A stretch of 64,000 nucleotides of DNA from Desertimonas flava (lineage in GTDB: Bacteria > Actinomycetota > Acidimicrobiia > Acidimicrobiales > Ilumatobacteraceae), in assembly GCF_003426815.1 (NCBI RefSeq), contig NZ_QKYK01000008.1:124001-188000 (forward strand). The letters run 5' to 3'. The position numbers and the translations under genes were made by a program. The first letter of the stretch is position 1. Every line of letters starts with the position of its first letter. Below the pieces are notes generated by a model. It ran no database searches. It saw nothing but the letters and a program-made list of their open reading frames with translations, and was not told where the DNA came from. This document shows, one piece after another, positions 17,138 through 30,927 of this stretch.

Positions 17138-19576
17138 TCAGTCGGCTCCGGACTCCGTCCGGTCGAGGCGGAAGGCGATCACGCTGCCGAAGCTGCGCAC
17201 CTTGGCGGGGCCGGCGTCGCGCGTTGCCGCGGTGACGGCTTGGCGGTTGACGTCCACGACATTCCCGTCGGTCGTCACCGCCGTGAACCGGGGATCGTCG
17301 TCGAGCAGGAACAGGGCCGAGACCTTGCCGTGGCGGCCGGGCACCGACAGGCGGACACCCTTGCCGGCCCTGCCCTGAACCGGGAACTCGGCGGCGTCGA
17401 CCCGCTTGGCCGCCCCCTTCTCGTGGCCGACGAACACCTCGGCGCCGTCGGGCGCTGCGCCGGCGCCGATCACCGAGTCACCGTCGGCGAGCTTGATGCC
17501 GCGGACGCCGGCGGCGTTGCGACCCATCGGCCGCACGTCGGTCGGGACGAATCGGATGCCTTGGCCGCCGGCGGTGGCGATCAGCAGCGGGGTCGCGTCG
17601 TCGAACGGCAGCATCGCCACGACCCGCTCGCCGGCGTCGAGCTTGATCAGCGACACGCCGCCCTTGCGGTCGCCACCCGTGAGATCGTCACCAGCGAGGC
17701 GCTTGATCGTGCCGCTCGACGTGACCAGCAGCACGTCGCTCGGCAGGTCGTCGGACTGGCCGAACCACAACAGGCGCTCGGCGGGATCGACGGCGACGAC
17801 GTTCTGGATCGGCGTGGCCCGATCGCCGCTGAACGACGCCGCGAGGGACCGGTGCATCTGGCCCGAGCTGCCGATGACGACCAGCTGCGTGGCCGTCGAC
17901 GTTGAGACGCGGAGCATCTCCTGGTGGTCCTTGATCTCCTTGGCCCGTGAACCGTTGCGGAACGCCTGCGTGTAACCGTCGGTGGCGACGACGATCTCGA
18001 CGGGCTCGTCGAGCACGGCGACCGTCGGGGTGACTGGCGACTCGACGGTGATCTCGGTGGTCCGCTGCCAGCGTTCGGCATCGTCGGTCCAGCCGAGACG
18101 CTTCGCCGCGGCGTCCATCTCCACGCCGACCTGGCGGCGCAGACGGGTCGGTGAGGCGAGGAGCTTGGTCAGGCGGTTGAGCTCGGCCTGGAGTGCCGCC
18201 GACTCCTTGTCGACCTCGATCCGAGCCAGCCTGGTGAGCCGGCGCAGCGTCAGGTCGAGCACGTAGTTCGCCTGCACCTCATCGATCTCGAACGCCTCCA
18301 TCAGCCCGGCGCGAGCCTCGGCCACGTCGTCGGCGCCACGGATGATGGCGATCGCCCGGTCGATGTCGAGCAGCACGGCCAGCAGGCCGGTCAACACGTG
18401 GAGCCGGTCGGTCGCAACGTCGATGCGACGCAACGAACGCGACGTGATGCAGGCGACCCGGTGGGCAACCCACGCCTCGAGGATGGTGCGGATGTTGTAG
18501 CGCTGGGGGTTGCCGTCGGCGTCGAGGGCGTTGAGGCGCACCGAGTTCGACGTCTGCAACCCGACGCCGGGACGCAGCAGCATCGGGACGACCTGAGAAG
18601 CGGTGATGCCCCGGGCGAGCTCGATGACGATGCGCAGCTTGTCGTCGGCGGTCTCGTTGACGATGTCCTCGATCCCCGAGATCGTCCCCTCGCCGAGACC
18701 GGCGACGACCTTCTCGATGAACGTCTTGGACGATGCGGTCGACCCGTCGGAGTACGGCAGCGAAGTGATGACGATGCGCTCGCCGCGCTTGCCTTCGTCG
18801 ATCTCCCACGTGCCACGCACGCGGACGGTGCCCTCGCCGGATCGGTAGATGTCGTTCAGCTCGTCGCCGTTGACGACGACCGCGGCGTCGGGGAAGTCGG
18901 GGCCGGTGACGATCTCGAGCAGCTCGTCGACGGTCGCCTTCGGGCGGGCGATCAGGTGGCGCGCCGCCGCCACCACCTCGAGCGGATTGTGCGGCGGGAT
19001 GAACGAGGCGATGCCGACGGCGATGCCGTAGGAGCCGTTGATCAGCAGGTTGGGCACCGGCGACGGCAGCACGGCCGGCTCGGTCTCGGTCTCGTCGTAG
19101 TTCGGGACCATCGCCACCGTGCCGTCGCGCACCTCGTCGAGCAGCACCATGCCGAGGTCGGCGAGGCGCGCTTCGGTGTAGCGCGAGCTGGCGGCGGCGA
19201 AGTCGGGCGACCCGTAGTTGCCGTGGAAGTCGATCAGCGGCGCCCGCTGCGAGTACGGCTGGGCGAGGCGAACCAGCGCCTCGTACGCCGCGCCGTCGCC
19301 ATGGGGATGCCACCGGCCGATCACGGCCCCGCTGATTCGGGCGCACTTGACGTGGGGGCGGTCAGGCGTGGCGCGCTGACCCTCGAACATCTCCCACAGG
19401 ATGCGGCGGGCGACCGGCTTGAGCCCATCGGCAACCGACGGCACGGCTCGGTCGCCGATGACGTAGAGGGCGTAGTCGCGGTAGTTGCCGTCGACGAGCT
19501 CGGCGGCATCGACCGGCGTCGGCGGGACGATCGCGGTCAGGTCGAGCGTGGGGGCGGCGTTCTTGCGGCGGGCCAT
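17138..19576 (-). CDS. parC: type II DNA topoisomerase subunit A (ParC/GyrA-like)
   Basis: An 812-residue breakage-reunion subunit. The N-terminal domain has the winged-helix region GLKPVARRILWEM (51-63), the drug-resistance-region analogue RWHPHGDGAAYEALVRLAQ (89-107), and the catalytic tyrosine Tyr133 in AASSRYTEARL. The C-terminal half carries the beta-pinwheel repeats used for DNA wrapping. It lacks a clear GyrA box (QRRGGKG), as expected for topoisomerase IV rather than gyrase. It follows the ParE-like gene by 13 bases and must form the A2B2 enzyme with it, acting in chromosome decatenation. Calling it Topo IV rather than a second gyrase is inference, because the genome's GyrA is not in the window. 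Confidence 0.9.
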   Translation of the reverse strand: MARRKNAAPTLDLTAIVPPTPVDAAELVDGNYRDYALYVIGDRAVPSVADGLKPVARRILWEMFEGQRATPDRPHVKCARISGAVIGRWHPHGDGAAYEALVRLAQPYSQRAPLIDFHGNYGSPDFAAASSRYTEARLADLGMVLLDEVRDGTVAMVPNYDETETEPAVLPSPVPNLLINGSYGIAVGIASFIPPHNPLEVVAAARHLIARPKATVDELLEIVTGPDFPDAAVVVNGDELNDIYRSGEGTVRVRGTWEIDEGKRGERIVITSLPYSDGSTASSKTFIEKVVAGLGEGTISGIEDIVNETADDKLRIVIELARGITASQVVPMLLRPGVGLQTSNSVRLNALDADGNPQRYNIRTILEAWVAHRVACITSRSLRRIDVATDRLHVLTGLLAVLLDIDRAIAIIRGADDVAEARAGLMEAFEIDEVQANYVLDLTLRRLTRLARIEVDKESAALQAELNRLTKLLASPTRLRRQVGVEMDAAAKRLGWTDDAERWQRTTEITVESPVTPTVAVLDEPVEIVVATDGYTQAFRNGSRAKEIKDHQEMLRVSTSTATQLVVIGSSGQMHRSLAASFSGDRATPIQNVVAVDPAERLLWFGQSDDLPSDVLLVTSSGTIKRLAGDDLTGGDRKGGVSLIKLDAGERVVAMLPFDDATPLLIATAGGQGIRFVPTDVRPMGRNAAGVRGIKLADGDSVIGAGAAPDGAEVFVGHEKGAAKRVDAAEFPVQGRAGKGVRLSVPGRHGKVSALFLLDDDPRFTAVTTDGNVVDVNRQAVTAATRDAGPAKVRSFGSVIAFRLDRTESGAD

Positions 19577-19589
19577 GGTGTCGGTCCTC

Positions 19590-21689
19590 TCAGTCCTCGG
19601 AGTCGCGGGCGTCGTTCGTGTCGCCGGTGTCGGCTGCGTCGCTCGTGTCGGCTGTGTCGGCCGTGTCGTCGACGCCGTTCGATGCGGCGCCGTCGGCGAC
19701 CAGGGCGCCGCCCTCGGCGAGCCAGGCTCGGCGCTCGGACGCCTTCGAGCCGAGCAGCCGGGCGAACAGCCGATCGAGGCGGAGCACGTCCTCCACCCCG
19801 ACCTGCAGCAGGTTGCGCTTGGTCGGGTCGACGGTGGTGTTGCGAAGCTCGGCCGAGTCCATCTCGCCGAGACCCTTCATGCGGCCGAACGGCGCCTTGT
19901 GGTTGGGGTTCGCCGCGAGGAAGGCGTCCTTGGCGGCGTCGTCGCGCAGGTAGATCTTCTCGTTGCGGACGATCGTCGAGTACAGCGGTGGCTGGGCGAT
20001 GAACACCCGACCGGCCGACACGATCTCGGGCATCTGGCGCCAGAAGAAGTTGAGCAGCAGCACCGTGATGTGAGCGCCGTCGACGTCGGCATCGGTGAGC
20101 ACGACGATCCTCGAGTAGCGCAGCTTGTCGACATCGCAGTCCACACCGCGGCCGCAGCCGAGCGTGGTGATCAGCGAGGCGAGGGCGTCGTTCTTGGCCA
20201 CCTTGAGCGCGTTGGCCGTCTCGACGTTGAGGACCTTGCCGCGCAGCGGGAGCACGGCCTGGGTCTCGGGGTTACGGGCCGACACGGCCGTGCCGCCGGC
20301 GGAATCGCCCTCGACGATCAGCAGCTCGGTGCCACCGACGTTCTCGGCCTGGCCCGGGGTGAGCCGGCAGTCGTAGAGCTTGTCCGGCATGCCGGCCGAG
20401 CGCAGGCCGGTCTTGCGGGCGAGCGCCTTGTCGGCGGCGCGCACCTCGTCGGACTTGCGGCGGTCGCGCATCGCCGCGACGACCTTGTCGGCAATGCGCT
20501 TGGCCCGGCTGGGGTTCTCGTCGAGCCACTTCGTCAGCGCCTCGTAGACGATCGACTCGACGACGCCGCTCGCCGTCGGTGTGGTCAGGGTCGTCTTGGC
20601 CTGCGAGTCGTAGGCGGGATTGGGCAGCCGGAGCGAGACGCACGCCACGATGCCGCTGCGCACGTCGGCGCCGGTCGGGTTGTCCTCCTTCTCCTTGAGC
20701 ACACCGCGATCACGGGCATAGCGGTTGACCGCCCGCGTGGTCGCCTTGAGCATCCCCTCGACGTGCTTGCCGCCGCCCGAGTTGGTGATCGAGTTGGAGA
20801 AGCCGACGACCGTCTCGGTCGCCGACCCGGACCAGGCGAGGGCGACGTCGACCTGCATGCCGGCCTCCTCGTTGGCGCCGGTGATCGAGATCGGCGGCGC
20901 GACGAGCTCGCGGGACTCGCCGATCTTGGTCACCAGATCGACGATGCCCCGCTGCGACACGAACGTCTGCGGGGTGTGGTCGCGGCCCTGACGGCGATCG
21001 GTGAACACCAGCGAGAGGCCGGGGTTCACGTAGCTCGTGTTCTCCAGCCGTTCGACGATCGTGGAGGCCTTGAAGCCCGTGAGGTGCTCACCGTGGTCGT
21101 CGACGAAGATCGACAGGTCGGGGAAGAACGTGATCTGCGTGCCGGTGTCACCGGCCTTGCACGTTCCGACGACGGCCAGCTTGCCCTCGGGCACGGCCGG
21201 CTGATCGCCCCGGAGGCGGAACGACTGGGCCCACACCTTGCCGCCGCGGCGCACCTCGACGTCGAACGCCGTCGACAGTGCGTTGGTCGCCTTGATGCCG
21301 ATGCCGTGCAGTCCACCCGACGTCTTGTAGGCCCCGTCGTCGGCGAACTTTCCGCCCGAGTTGAGCACCGAGACGATCACCTCGGCCGCCGACTTGCCCT
21401 TGTGCGGTCCGCTGGTCATCGGGTCGATCGGCAGGCCGCGGCCGTTGTCACGCACGACGACACCGGGGGCGCCGCGATCGTCCTCGATCAACGTGACGTC
21501 GATGCGGTCGCCGTAGCCGGCCATGAACTCGTCGACGCCGTTGTCGATCACCTCCCACAAGAGGTGGTGGAGCCCGGCCGAACCGGTGGACCCGATGTAC
21601 ATGCCCGGCCGCAGCCGGACGTGTTCGAGGCCGTCGAGCACCTGGATGTCGTCGGCGTCGTAGCTGAGGGACTTGGGTGCGCGGGACAT
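19590..21689 (-). CDS. parE: type II DNA topoisomerase subunit B (ParE/GyrB-like)
   Basis: A 699-residue ATPase subunit. The GHKL ATPase has WEVIDNGVDEFMAG, VVRDNGRGLPID and GGLHGIGIKATNAL. The TOPRIM domain has LLIVEGDSAGGTA and VVLTDADVDGAHI, the Mg-binding acidic residues. The chosen ATG (21,689) begins MSRAPKSLSYDADDIQVL; an in-frame start at 21,731 would add a Pro-rich tail. After the conserved end, GGALVADGAASNG, there is an unusual acidic tail of ADT/SDA/GDT/NDA units ending in DSED, encoded by short DNA repeats around 19,600-19,680. The gene begins an operon with parC and is divergent from glgE. Confidence 0.92.
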   Translation of the reverse strand: MSRAPKSLSYDADDIQVLDGLEHVRLRPGMYIGSTGSAGLHHLLWEVIDNGVDEFMAGYGDRIDVTLIEDDRGAPGVVVRDNGRGLPIDPMTSGPHKGKSAAEVIVSVLNSGGKFADDGAYKTSGGLHGIGIKATNALSTAFDVEVRRGGKVWAQSFRLRGDQPAVPEGKLAVVGTCKAGDTGTQITFFPDLSIFVDDHGEHLTGFKASTIVERLENTSYVNPGLSLVFTDRRQGRDHTPQTFVSQRGIVDLVTKIGESRELVAPPISITGANEEAGMQVDVALAWSGSATETVVGFSNSITNSGGGKHVEGMLKATTRAVNRYARDRGVLKEKEDNPTGADVRSGIVACVSLRLPNPAYDSQAKTTLTTPTASGVVESIVYEALTKWLDENPSRAKRIADKVVAAMRDRRKSDEVRAADKALARKTGLRSAGMPDKLYDCRLTPGQAENVGGTELLIVEGDSAGGTAVSARNPETQAVLPLRGKVLNVETANALKVAKNDALASLITTLGCGRGVDCDVDKLRYSRIVVLTDADVDGAHITVLLLNFFWRQMPEIVSAGRVFIAQPPLYSTIVRNEKIYLRDDAAKDAFLAANPNHKAPFGRMKGLGEMDSAELRNTTVDPTKRNLLQVGVEDVLRLDRLFARLLGSKASERRAWLAEGGALVADGAASNGVDDTADTADTSDAADTGDTNDARDSED

Positions 21690-21779
21690 CGCTCTCGTTC
21701 GTGCAGGCGGGGGTGGTCGGGCGTCGAACATTCAATACGACGAGGTCGCCGCGCGGGGTGATGGTGACAACTCTCCGCC

Positions 21780-22190
21780 GGCATGACCCGTCGCGTCGCG
21801 TGCCTGCGCTCTCGCGACTCGGGGCGAACGGTTGACGAGCTCGCCCTGACGCCGCCACGCGCCGACTCGGTGCGAAGGGCGGCGGTTTCGATGCGGTGGA
21901 TGGCGTCGTCGATCGCACGCAGCAGCCGGGCGATCGTCGCCCGCGCGCCGTCGGTCTGGCTCCAGTCGGGATACGGCGGCACCGGCATCGCGCCGTCGAT
22001 GAACTCCAGCCGCTCGCTCCAGTCGTCATCCACCGACGGGAGATGGCGCACCATCGATCCCGCGAGCCGGTGGAGCGACCGGTTTGTCGCTGTCGGGTGA
22101 CGGGTACGCGGTCAGGCATGCGCTCGATCCCGCCGCAGTCCGCCAGCTCGCCGCCATGCCACCGCAACGCCCTCGGTCGGCCGGCGAGTA
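21780..22190 (-). pseudogene. probable decayed aminoglycoside/choline phosphotransferase-like gene
   Basis: The 500 bases between parE and glgE hold no intact gene. On the minus strand about 22,010-21,880 reads LEFIDGAMPVPPYPDW, then SQTDGARATIARLLRAIDDA. This resembles the mid-region of APH-type kinases, in which a short proline-rich stretch ending in W is followed by a helix with LLR-x-h-D. A phrase upstream in a different frame (VAWRRAGGLRRDRAHA) could be the N-terminal part, and the frame is lost after about 60 codons with no HGD-x4-N motif. I read it as a frameshifted remnant. The similarity is partial and was recognised by eye only. Confidence 0.35.
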
Positions 22191-22198
22191 GGCCCTAG

Positions 22199-24201
22199 GT
22201 GTCGCGGTTGCCGGCGACCCGGCCTTCGAACGTCAGCATCGAGGTTGTCGCTCCTGTCGTCGATGCGGGCGCCTTTCCCGCCAAGGCGACACTCGGCGAG
22301 ACCGTTCACGTGGTCGCAGATGTCTTCTCGTCGAGTCACGAGGTGGTCGATGCCGCGTTGCGTTGGCGCTTCCGGCCGTCGCCGAGGTCCGTGCGGCCGT
22401 GGCGCGAGGTGCCGATGACGCTGACGACGAACGATCGCTTCTCGGCGACCTTCGTACCCGATCGGCTGGGCCGATGGGAGTACGAGGTGGTGGGGTGGAT
22501 CGATCGCGCCGAGACGTGGCGACGGGGAACCAGTCTGAAGGTCGCCGCCGGTGTCGCGGTCGACGTCGACCTCCGCGGTGGCGTCGACATCGTCCAAGGC
22601 CTGTTGCGGCAGGCCGCCGCTGACGGAACGCAGGCCGATGTGGCCCGATTGGGCGAATTGGCGACGCAGCTCGCCGCCGGTGACGGCTCGTCGCTCGGCG
22701 ATGACTCGTGGACGGAGATCTTCTGGCGGTACGGCGATCGCGAACCGGCTGCACGCTTGCCGCGACCGCTCCGGGTCGACGTCGATCCCGAGCTGGCTCG
22801 GTTCGGAGCATGGTACGAGTTCTTCCCGCGCTCGTCAGTCGCTCCGGCCACGGGTCATCGGACCTTGCGCGATGCCGTCGATCGACTCGATGACATCGCC
22901 GCGATGGGCTTTGACGTCGTGTACATCCCTCCCGTGCACCCGATCGGCGAGACGAACCGCAAGGGTCGCAACAACTCCGTGCTCGCCGCGGCTGACGACG
23001 TCGGCAGCCCGTGGGCGATTGGCGCGGCTGCCGGCGGACACGACGCGGTGGACCCCCACCTGGGAACCGTCGCCGACGTCGCCCACCTGGCCGAGGAGTG
23101 CCGACGGCGCGGCATGCACCTCGCTCTGGACATCGCCTTCCAGTGCTCGCCGGACCACCCGTGGGTAACCGAACATCCGGAATGGTTCGGCCGCCGAGCC
23201 GACGGGTCGATCCAGTTCGCCGAGAATCCGCCCAAGCGCTATGAGGACATCTACCCGCTCAACTTCGAATCGAGCGACTGGTCCGGTCTGTGGACGGCGC
23301 TGGCCGACGTCTTCCGCTTCTGGATCGACAAGGGCGTCACCGTGTTCCGCGTCGACAACCCGCACACCAAGGCACTGCCGTTCTGGGAGTGGGCGTTGGG
23401 CGAACTGCGGTCCGAGCATCCTGAGACGATCTTTCTGGCCGAGGCGTTCACCAGGCCTCGGGTGATGGAGCGTCTCGCGAAGGTCGGGTTCAACCAGTCG
23501 TACACGTACTTCACCTGGCGACAGGAGGCATGGGAGCTCCGCGAGTACTTCACCGATCTCGCGTCGCGCACCGTCGACTACTTCCGGCCCAACGCCTGGC
23601 CCAACACGCCTGACATCCTCACCGAACAGCTCCAGAACGGCGGTCGCCCGGTCTTCATCACTCGAGCGGTGCTGGCGGCGACGTTGTCGCCGAGCTGGGG
23701 CGTGTACGGACCGGCGTTCGAGCTGCAGGAGTCCCGACCGATGCGGGAGGGCTCGGAGGAGTACCTCGACTCGGAGAAGTACCAGTTGCGTGAGTGGGAC
23801 CTGAACGCGGAGCACAGCCTGGCCCCGCTCCTGACCCGCCTGAACGAGATCCGCCGGGCACAACCGGCACTGCACCACTTGCGCACCGTTTGGTTCCACC
23901 TCGCGGACAACCCGAACCTGCTCTGCTACTCCAAGACCGATCCCGACGGGGTGGGGCCGGCGATCGTGGTCGTGATCAATCTCGATGGGAGCAACCGCCA
24001 GGCCGGTTTCGTCGACCTGGACCTCGCTCGCATCGGTCTTCCGTACGGGACCGAGTACGACGTCGTCGACCTGCTCGGCGGTGGCACGTACCGCTGGGTC
24101 GCCAATCGTAACTACGTCGACCTCGCGCCGTGGTCGGCCAACGCTCACGTGTTCGAGGTGCGGCCGGTGGGCCACCCGACCGAATCGGGCGAGGTTGCGC
24201 C

Positions 24202-24205
<4 letters not shown>
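22199..24205 (+). CDS. glgE: alpha-1,4-glucan:maltose-1-phosphate maltosyltransferase GlgE
   Basis: A 668-residue GH13_3 enzyme that transfers maltose from maltose-1-phosphate to the non-reducing end of alpha-1,4-glucan. The N-terminal domain opens with the family phrase VAPVVDAGAFPAKATLGE. The catalytic barrel has YIPPVHPIGETNRKGRNNS, the nucleophile Asp386 in FRVDNPHTKA, and the acid/base Glu in IFLAEAFTRP. GTG start at 22,199. The stop overlaps the GTG of treS-mak (GTGA). With the next two genes this gives the pathway trehalose to maltose to maltose-1-phosphate to branched alpha-glucan, for storage or a capsule-like glucan. Confidence 0.95.
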
Positions 24206-27419
<3,214 letters not shown>

Positions 27420-27423
<4 letters not shown>

Positions 27424-29306
27424 GCGCCGAACTCTCATCCCAAGACATCTACCTCTTCGCCGAGGGTACGCACCGGAGGCTGCACGGGTTCCTCGGTGCC
27501 CACGTGATCGGCGGCGGTGTGCGCTTCGCCGTCTGGGCCCCGAACGCGCGATCCGTGCGGGTGACGGGCACGTTCGATGGTGGGCCGGCCGACCTGCATC
27601 AGGTCGACTCCTCGGGGATCTGGAGCGGGTGGGTCGCCGGCGCAGCAGCCGGCGACCGCTATCGATTCCACGTCGAGACGCAGGCGGGCGAGTGGATCGA
27701 CAAGAGCGATCCCGTGGCGGCCGCGACGTGCGAGCCGCCATCGATCGACGCCGTGGTTGCCGACCTGGACCACGAGTGGGGTGACGAGGAGTGGATCGCC
27801 GGACGCGGCCCCCGACTGGCACTGGACGCACCGGTGTCGATCTACGAGGTGCACCTCGGTTCGTGGGGTCGCACGGTCTCGTCGAGCGGACGGTTTCCCC
27901 GCTACGACGAGTTCGCCGAGCCGCTGGCCGATCACGTTCTGTCCGACGGCTTCACCCATGTCGAGCTGCTGCCGGTCATGGAGCACCCCTTCTACGGATC
28001 GTGGGGCTATCAGACCACGGGCTACTTCGCCCCGACCGCTCGCTACGGTGCCCCGGCCGACCTGATGACGATGATCGATCGCCTGCACCAGCGTGGCGTC
28101 GGAGTGATCCTCGATTGGGTGCCGTCACACTTCCCCACCGACCGGCACGGTCTCGCCCGTTTCGACGGCACCCATCTGTTCGAGCACGCCGATCCGCGTC
28201 AGGGCTTCCATCCCGATTGGCAGTCGGCCATCTTCAACTACGGGCGCAACGAGGTGCGATCCTTCCTGCTCTCCAGTGCAATCTCCTGGTTGGAGCGCTA
28301 CCACGCCGATGGGCTGCGAGTCGACGCCGTGGCGTCGATGCTCTACCTCGATTACTCGCGAGCCGAGGGCGAGTGGATCCCCAACCGGCTCGGCGGTCGC
28401 GAGAATCTCGACGCGATCACCTTTCTCCGCCAGCTCAATGAGACGGTCTATGCCGAGTTCCCCGACGTCGCGACCATGGCCGAGGAGTCGACCGCCTGGC
28501 CGATGGTGAGCCGACCGACCTACATCGGGGGTCTCGGGTTCGGCTTCAAGTGGGACATGGGTTGGATGCACGACACGCTGGAGTACCTCGGAATCGACCC
28601 GGTACACCGAAAGTGGCGCCACGGCGACGTGACGTTCCGTTCGGTGTACGCCGCCTCCGAGCATTTCGTGCTCCCGCTCAGCCACGACGAAGTGGTTCAC
28701 GGCAAGGGCTCGTTGCTCGGCAAGATGCCCGGCGACCCGTGGCAGCAGTTCGCCAACCTACGGCTCCTGCTGACCATGCAATGGACCCAGCCCGGTAAGA
28801 AGCTGTTGTTCATGGGCGGTGAGCTGGCGGCCCGGACGGAATGGGCCCACGAAGGCACGCTCGACTGGAACCTTCACGACGCCCCGGATCACGAAGGCGT
28901 GCGGCGTCTGGTGCGGGACCTCAATGACCTGTACGCGTCGGAGCCGGCGATGCACCGCGGCGATTGCGACGCCAACGGCATGCGGTGGGTGGAGAGCGCC
29001 GACGCCGACCAGAGCGTGTACGCCTATCTGCGTCTCGATCCGACCGGCGATGGCCGTCCTGTGCTCGCCGTGTTCAACGCCACTCCGGTGCCGCGCCACA
29101 ACTACCGCTTGGGCGTGCCCGCCGACGGCGTGTGGCAGGAGCTCTTGAACACCGACGCCGAGGCCTACGGCGGCAACGGCATCGGCAACTTCGGTGGGGT
29201 GACGACGGTGCCGGTCGATTCGCACGGCTGGCAGCGCTCGGTCGTGCTGACCTTGCCGCCGCTCGGCGCACTCGTGCTCGCGCCAAGCGGAACGGATCGA
29301 GCCTGA
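27420..29306 (+). CDS. glgB: 1,4-alpha-glucan branching enzyme GlgB
   Basis: A 628-residue GH13 branching enzyme that introduces alpha-1,6 branches. The N-terminal CBM48 domain has LGAHVIGGGVRFAVWAPNA. The catalytic barrel has VELLPVMEHPFYGSWGYQ, the nucleophile Asp302 in GLRVDAVASML, and the acid/base in MAEESTAWP (Glu355/356). PLSHDEVVHGKGSL and FMGGELAARTEW are typical of the family. The chosen ATG overlaps the treS-mak stop (ATGA); a longer frame upstream lies wholly inside that gene. It lacks an extra N1 domain, so it is on the short side for GlgB. It is the third gene of the GlgE operon. Confidence 0.95.
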
Positions 29307-29451
29307 AGAGCTCGACCGGTCCGCCGCGGATGACTTGCTCGCGTCGTCTCCGGCCTCATCGAAGAGCGGTGGATCACCTACGATCGGCCGGGCATGAACC
29401 CGGAACGTTGCGCCAGCCAACCGTCGAATTTGCCGGATGAGGTGATCTGAG

Positions 29452-30201
29452 ATGCCCGACTCGGACGGCACCTACGCAGGCCGCGTTGCGCTCGTCACCG
29501 GTTCGTCGAGCGGCATCGGAGCGGCGACCGCCCGGGCTCTGTCGGCAGCCGGCTTCACGGTCGTCGTCAACTCCGTGCAATCGGTCGAGGCGGGGACAGC
29601 GCTGGCCGCCGAGCTCGGCCCGGAGAGCATCTACGTGCAGGCCGACATCGCCGACCGGGAGTCGGCACGCGGATTGATCGACGAGGTCGTCGAGCGCTGC
29701 GGCCGGCTCGACGTGCTGGTGAACAACGCCGGCTGGACGACGGCGATCCGCCACGACGACCTCGACGGTCTCACCGACGAGATCTTCGAGCGCACGATCC
29801 GTACCAACGTCACCGGCACATGGACCGTCACCAAGGCGGCCATCCCGCACCTGCGCAAGGGCACCGATCCGAGCGTCACGACGATCACGTCGGTCGCCGG
29901 ACTGCGGCCCATCGGCAGCTCGGTCGCCTACGCCATGTCGAAGGCCGCGCTCAACCACATGACCAAGCTGCTCGCCAAGTCGTACGGACCGATCCGCTTC
30001 AACGCGGTGGCGCCGGGATTCGTCGACACCCCGTGGACGGAGTCGTGGACCGCGCAACGTGCAGCCGTCGAGGCCGCCAGCCCGCTGGGCCGCTCGTCGG
30101 TCCCCGAAGATCAGGCGCACGCCGTCCTCGCCTGCGTGACGAACACCTACATGTCCGGCGCCATCTTGACCATCGACGGCGCCTTGACCCAGGTGCTCTG
30201 A
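29452..30201 (+). CDS. short-chain dehydrogenase/reductase
   Basis: A 249-residue classical SDR. The coenzyme motif is TGSSSGIGAATA near residue 15, with NNAGW near 90 and the catalytic Ser-Tyr-x3-Lys in SVAYAMSKAAL. The C-terminus (GAILTIDGALTQVL) is a normal SDR end. The residue after the second beta strand is Asn-Ser rather than Asp, which slightly favours NADP(H). A ribosome site (AGGTGATCTG) precedes the ATG. It is monocistronic, 145 bases after glgB, and the substrate is unknown. Confidence 0.82.
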   Translation: MPDSDGTYAGRVALVTGSSSGIGAATARALSAAGFTVVVNSVQSVEAGTALAAELGPESIYVQADIADRESARGLIDEVVERCGRLDVLVNNAGWTTAIRHDDLDGLTDEIFERTIRTNVTGTWTVTKAAIPHLRKGTDPSVTTITSVAGLRPIGSSVAYAMSKAALNHMTKLLAKSYGPIRFNAVAPGFVDTPWTESWTAQRAAVEAASPLGRSSVPEDQAHAVLACVTNTYMSGAILTIDGALTQVL

Positions 30202-30317
30202 GCACTCGAGGCCGTCACCAGCGCCACGGTGCAGCCACGCCGCGGGCGCAGCCCTCGATCGCGCTGCTGCTCGCGTCGCGTCGTCACGCGGTCGCGCGAG
30301 GCTGATGCAGGGCACCC

Positions 30318-30881
30318 ATGATCATCCGTGACTACGACGACGATGACGAGGCCGGCTGGCTCAGATGCCGGCTGCTCTCGTTCTTCGACACCGCCTACTA
30401 CGACGACGTCAAGGTCGAGCGGACGCCGTTCGTGCTGGATGCGATCCGGCTCGTCGCCGATGTGGACGGCGTCATCGCCGGTCTGATCGACATCGAGGTC
30501 GACGGCGCGGCTGCGACGATCGACTCCATCGCCGTCCATCCCGACCACCGGCGCGCCGGTCTCGCCACAGCGCTGCTCCGGGAAGGACTGGCCCGTCTCC
30601 CAGCCGGTGTGACCACGCTCGACGCATGGACCCGCGAGGACGAGGCGGCGCTTCGGTGGTACACCGCGAATGGCTTCACCGAGGAGTACCGGTACCTGCA
30701 CGTGTACAAGGGCTACCACGAGCCCGACGACGGCTTCACGACTCCCCCGCCGCTGTCGGCTCCGGTGATCGCCTTCTGCCACGCACCGATCGAACACGAG
30801 GCCGAGCTGCGTGCCCGCTACCACCGCGTGTACGTCTGCCGGCAGTTCGTGCTCCAGATCTCGCCGGCCTCCACGGACTGA
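30318..30881 (+). CDS. GNAT family N-acetyltransferase
   Basis: A 187-residue protein. The acetyl-CoA-binding core is at residues 45-120: VIAGLIDIEVDG, then IAVHPDHRRAGLATALL, which contains the motif A R/Q-x-x-G-x-A/G, and RWYTANGFTEEYRYLHVYK, the usual Tyr-containing end of the fold. Another 50 residues follow the GNAT core and end IEHEAELRARYHRVYVCRQFV. They show no known motif. It could modify an amino group on a small molecule or protein. ATG start at 30,318 and no evident operon partner. Confidence 0.75.
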   Translation: MIIRDYDDDDEAGWLRCRLLSFFDTAYYDDVKVERTPFVLDAIRLVADVDGVIAGLIDIEVDGAAATIDSIAVHPDHRRAGLATALLREGLARLPAGVTTLDAWTREDEAALRWYTANGFTEEYRYLHVYKGYHEPDDGFTTPPPLSAPVIAFCHAPIEHEAELRARYHRVYVCRQFVLQISPASTD

Positions 30882-30927
30882 TTTCGACGATCGACCACCG
30901 GCCCGCCCCTCCTACGGTGGGCTCGAC

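Noticed and set aside
18398-21761. Two long plus-strand frames (about 534 and 758 codons) opposite parC and parE
   Set aside because: The minus strand gives clear topoisomerase motifs. The plus-strand products are low-complexity Arg/Gly/Val sequences.
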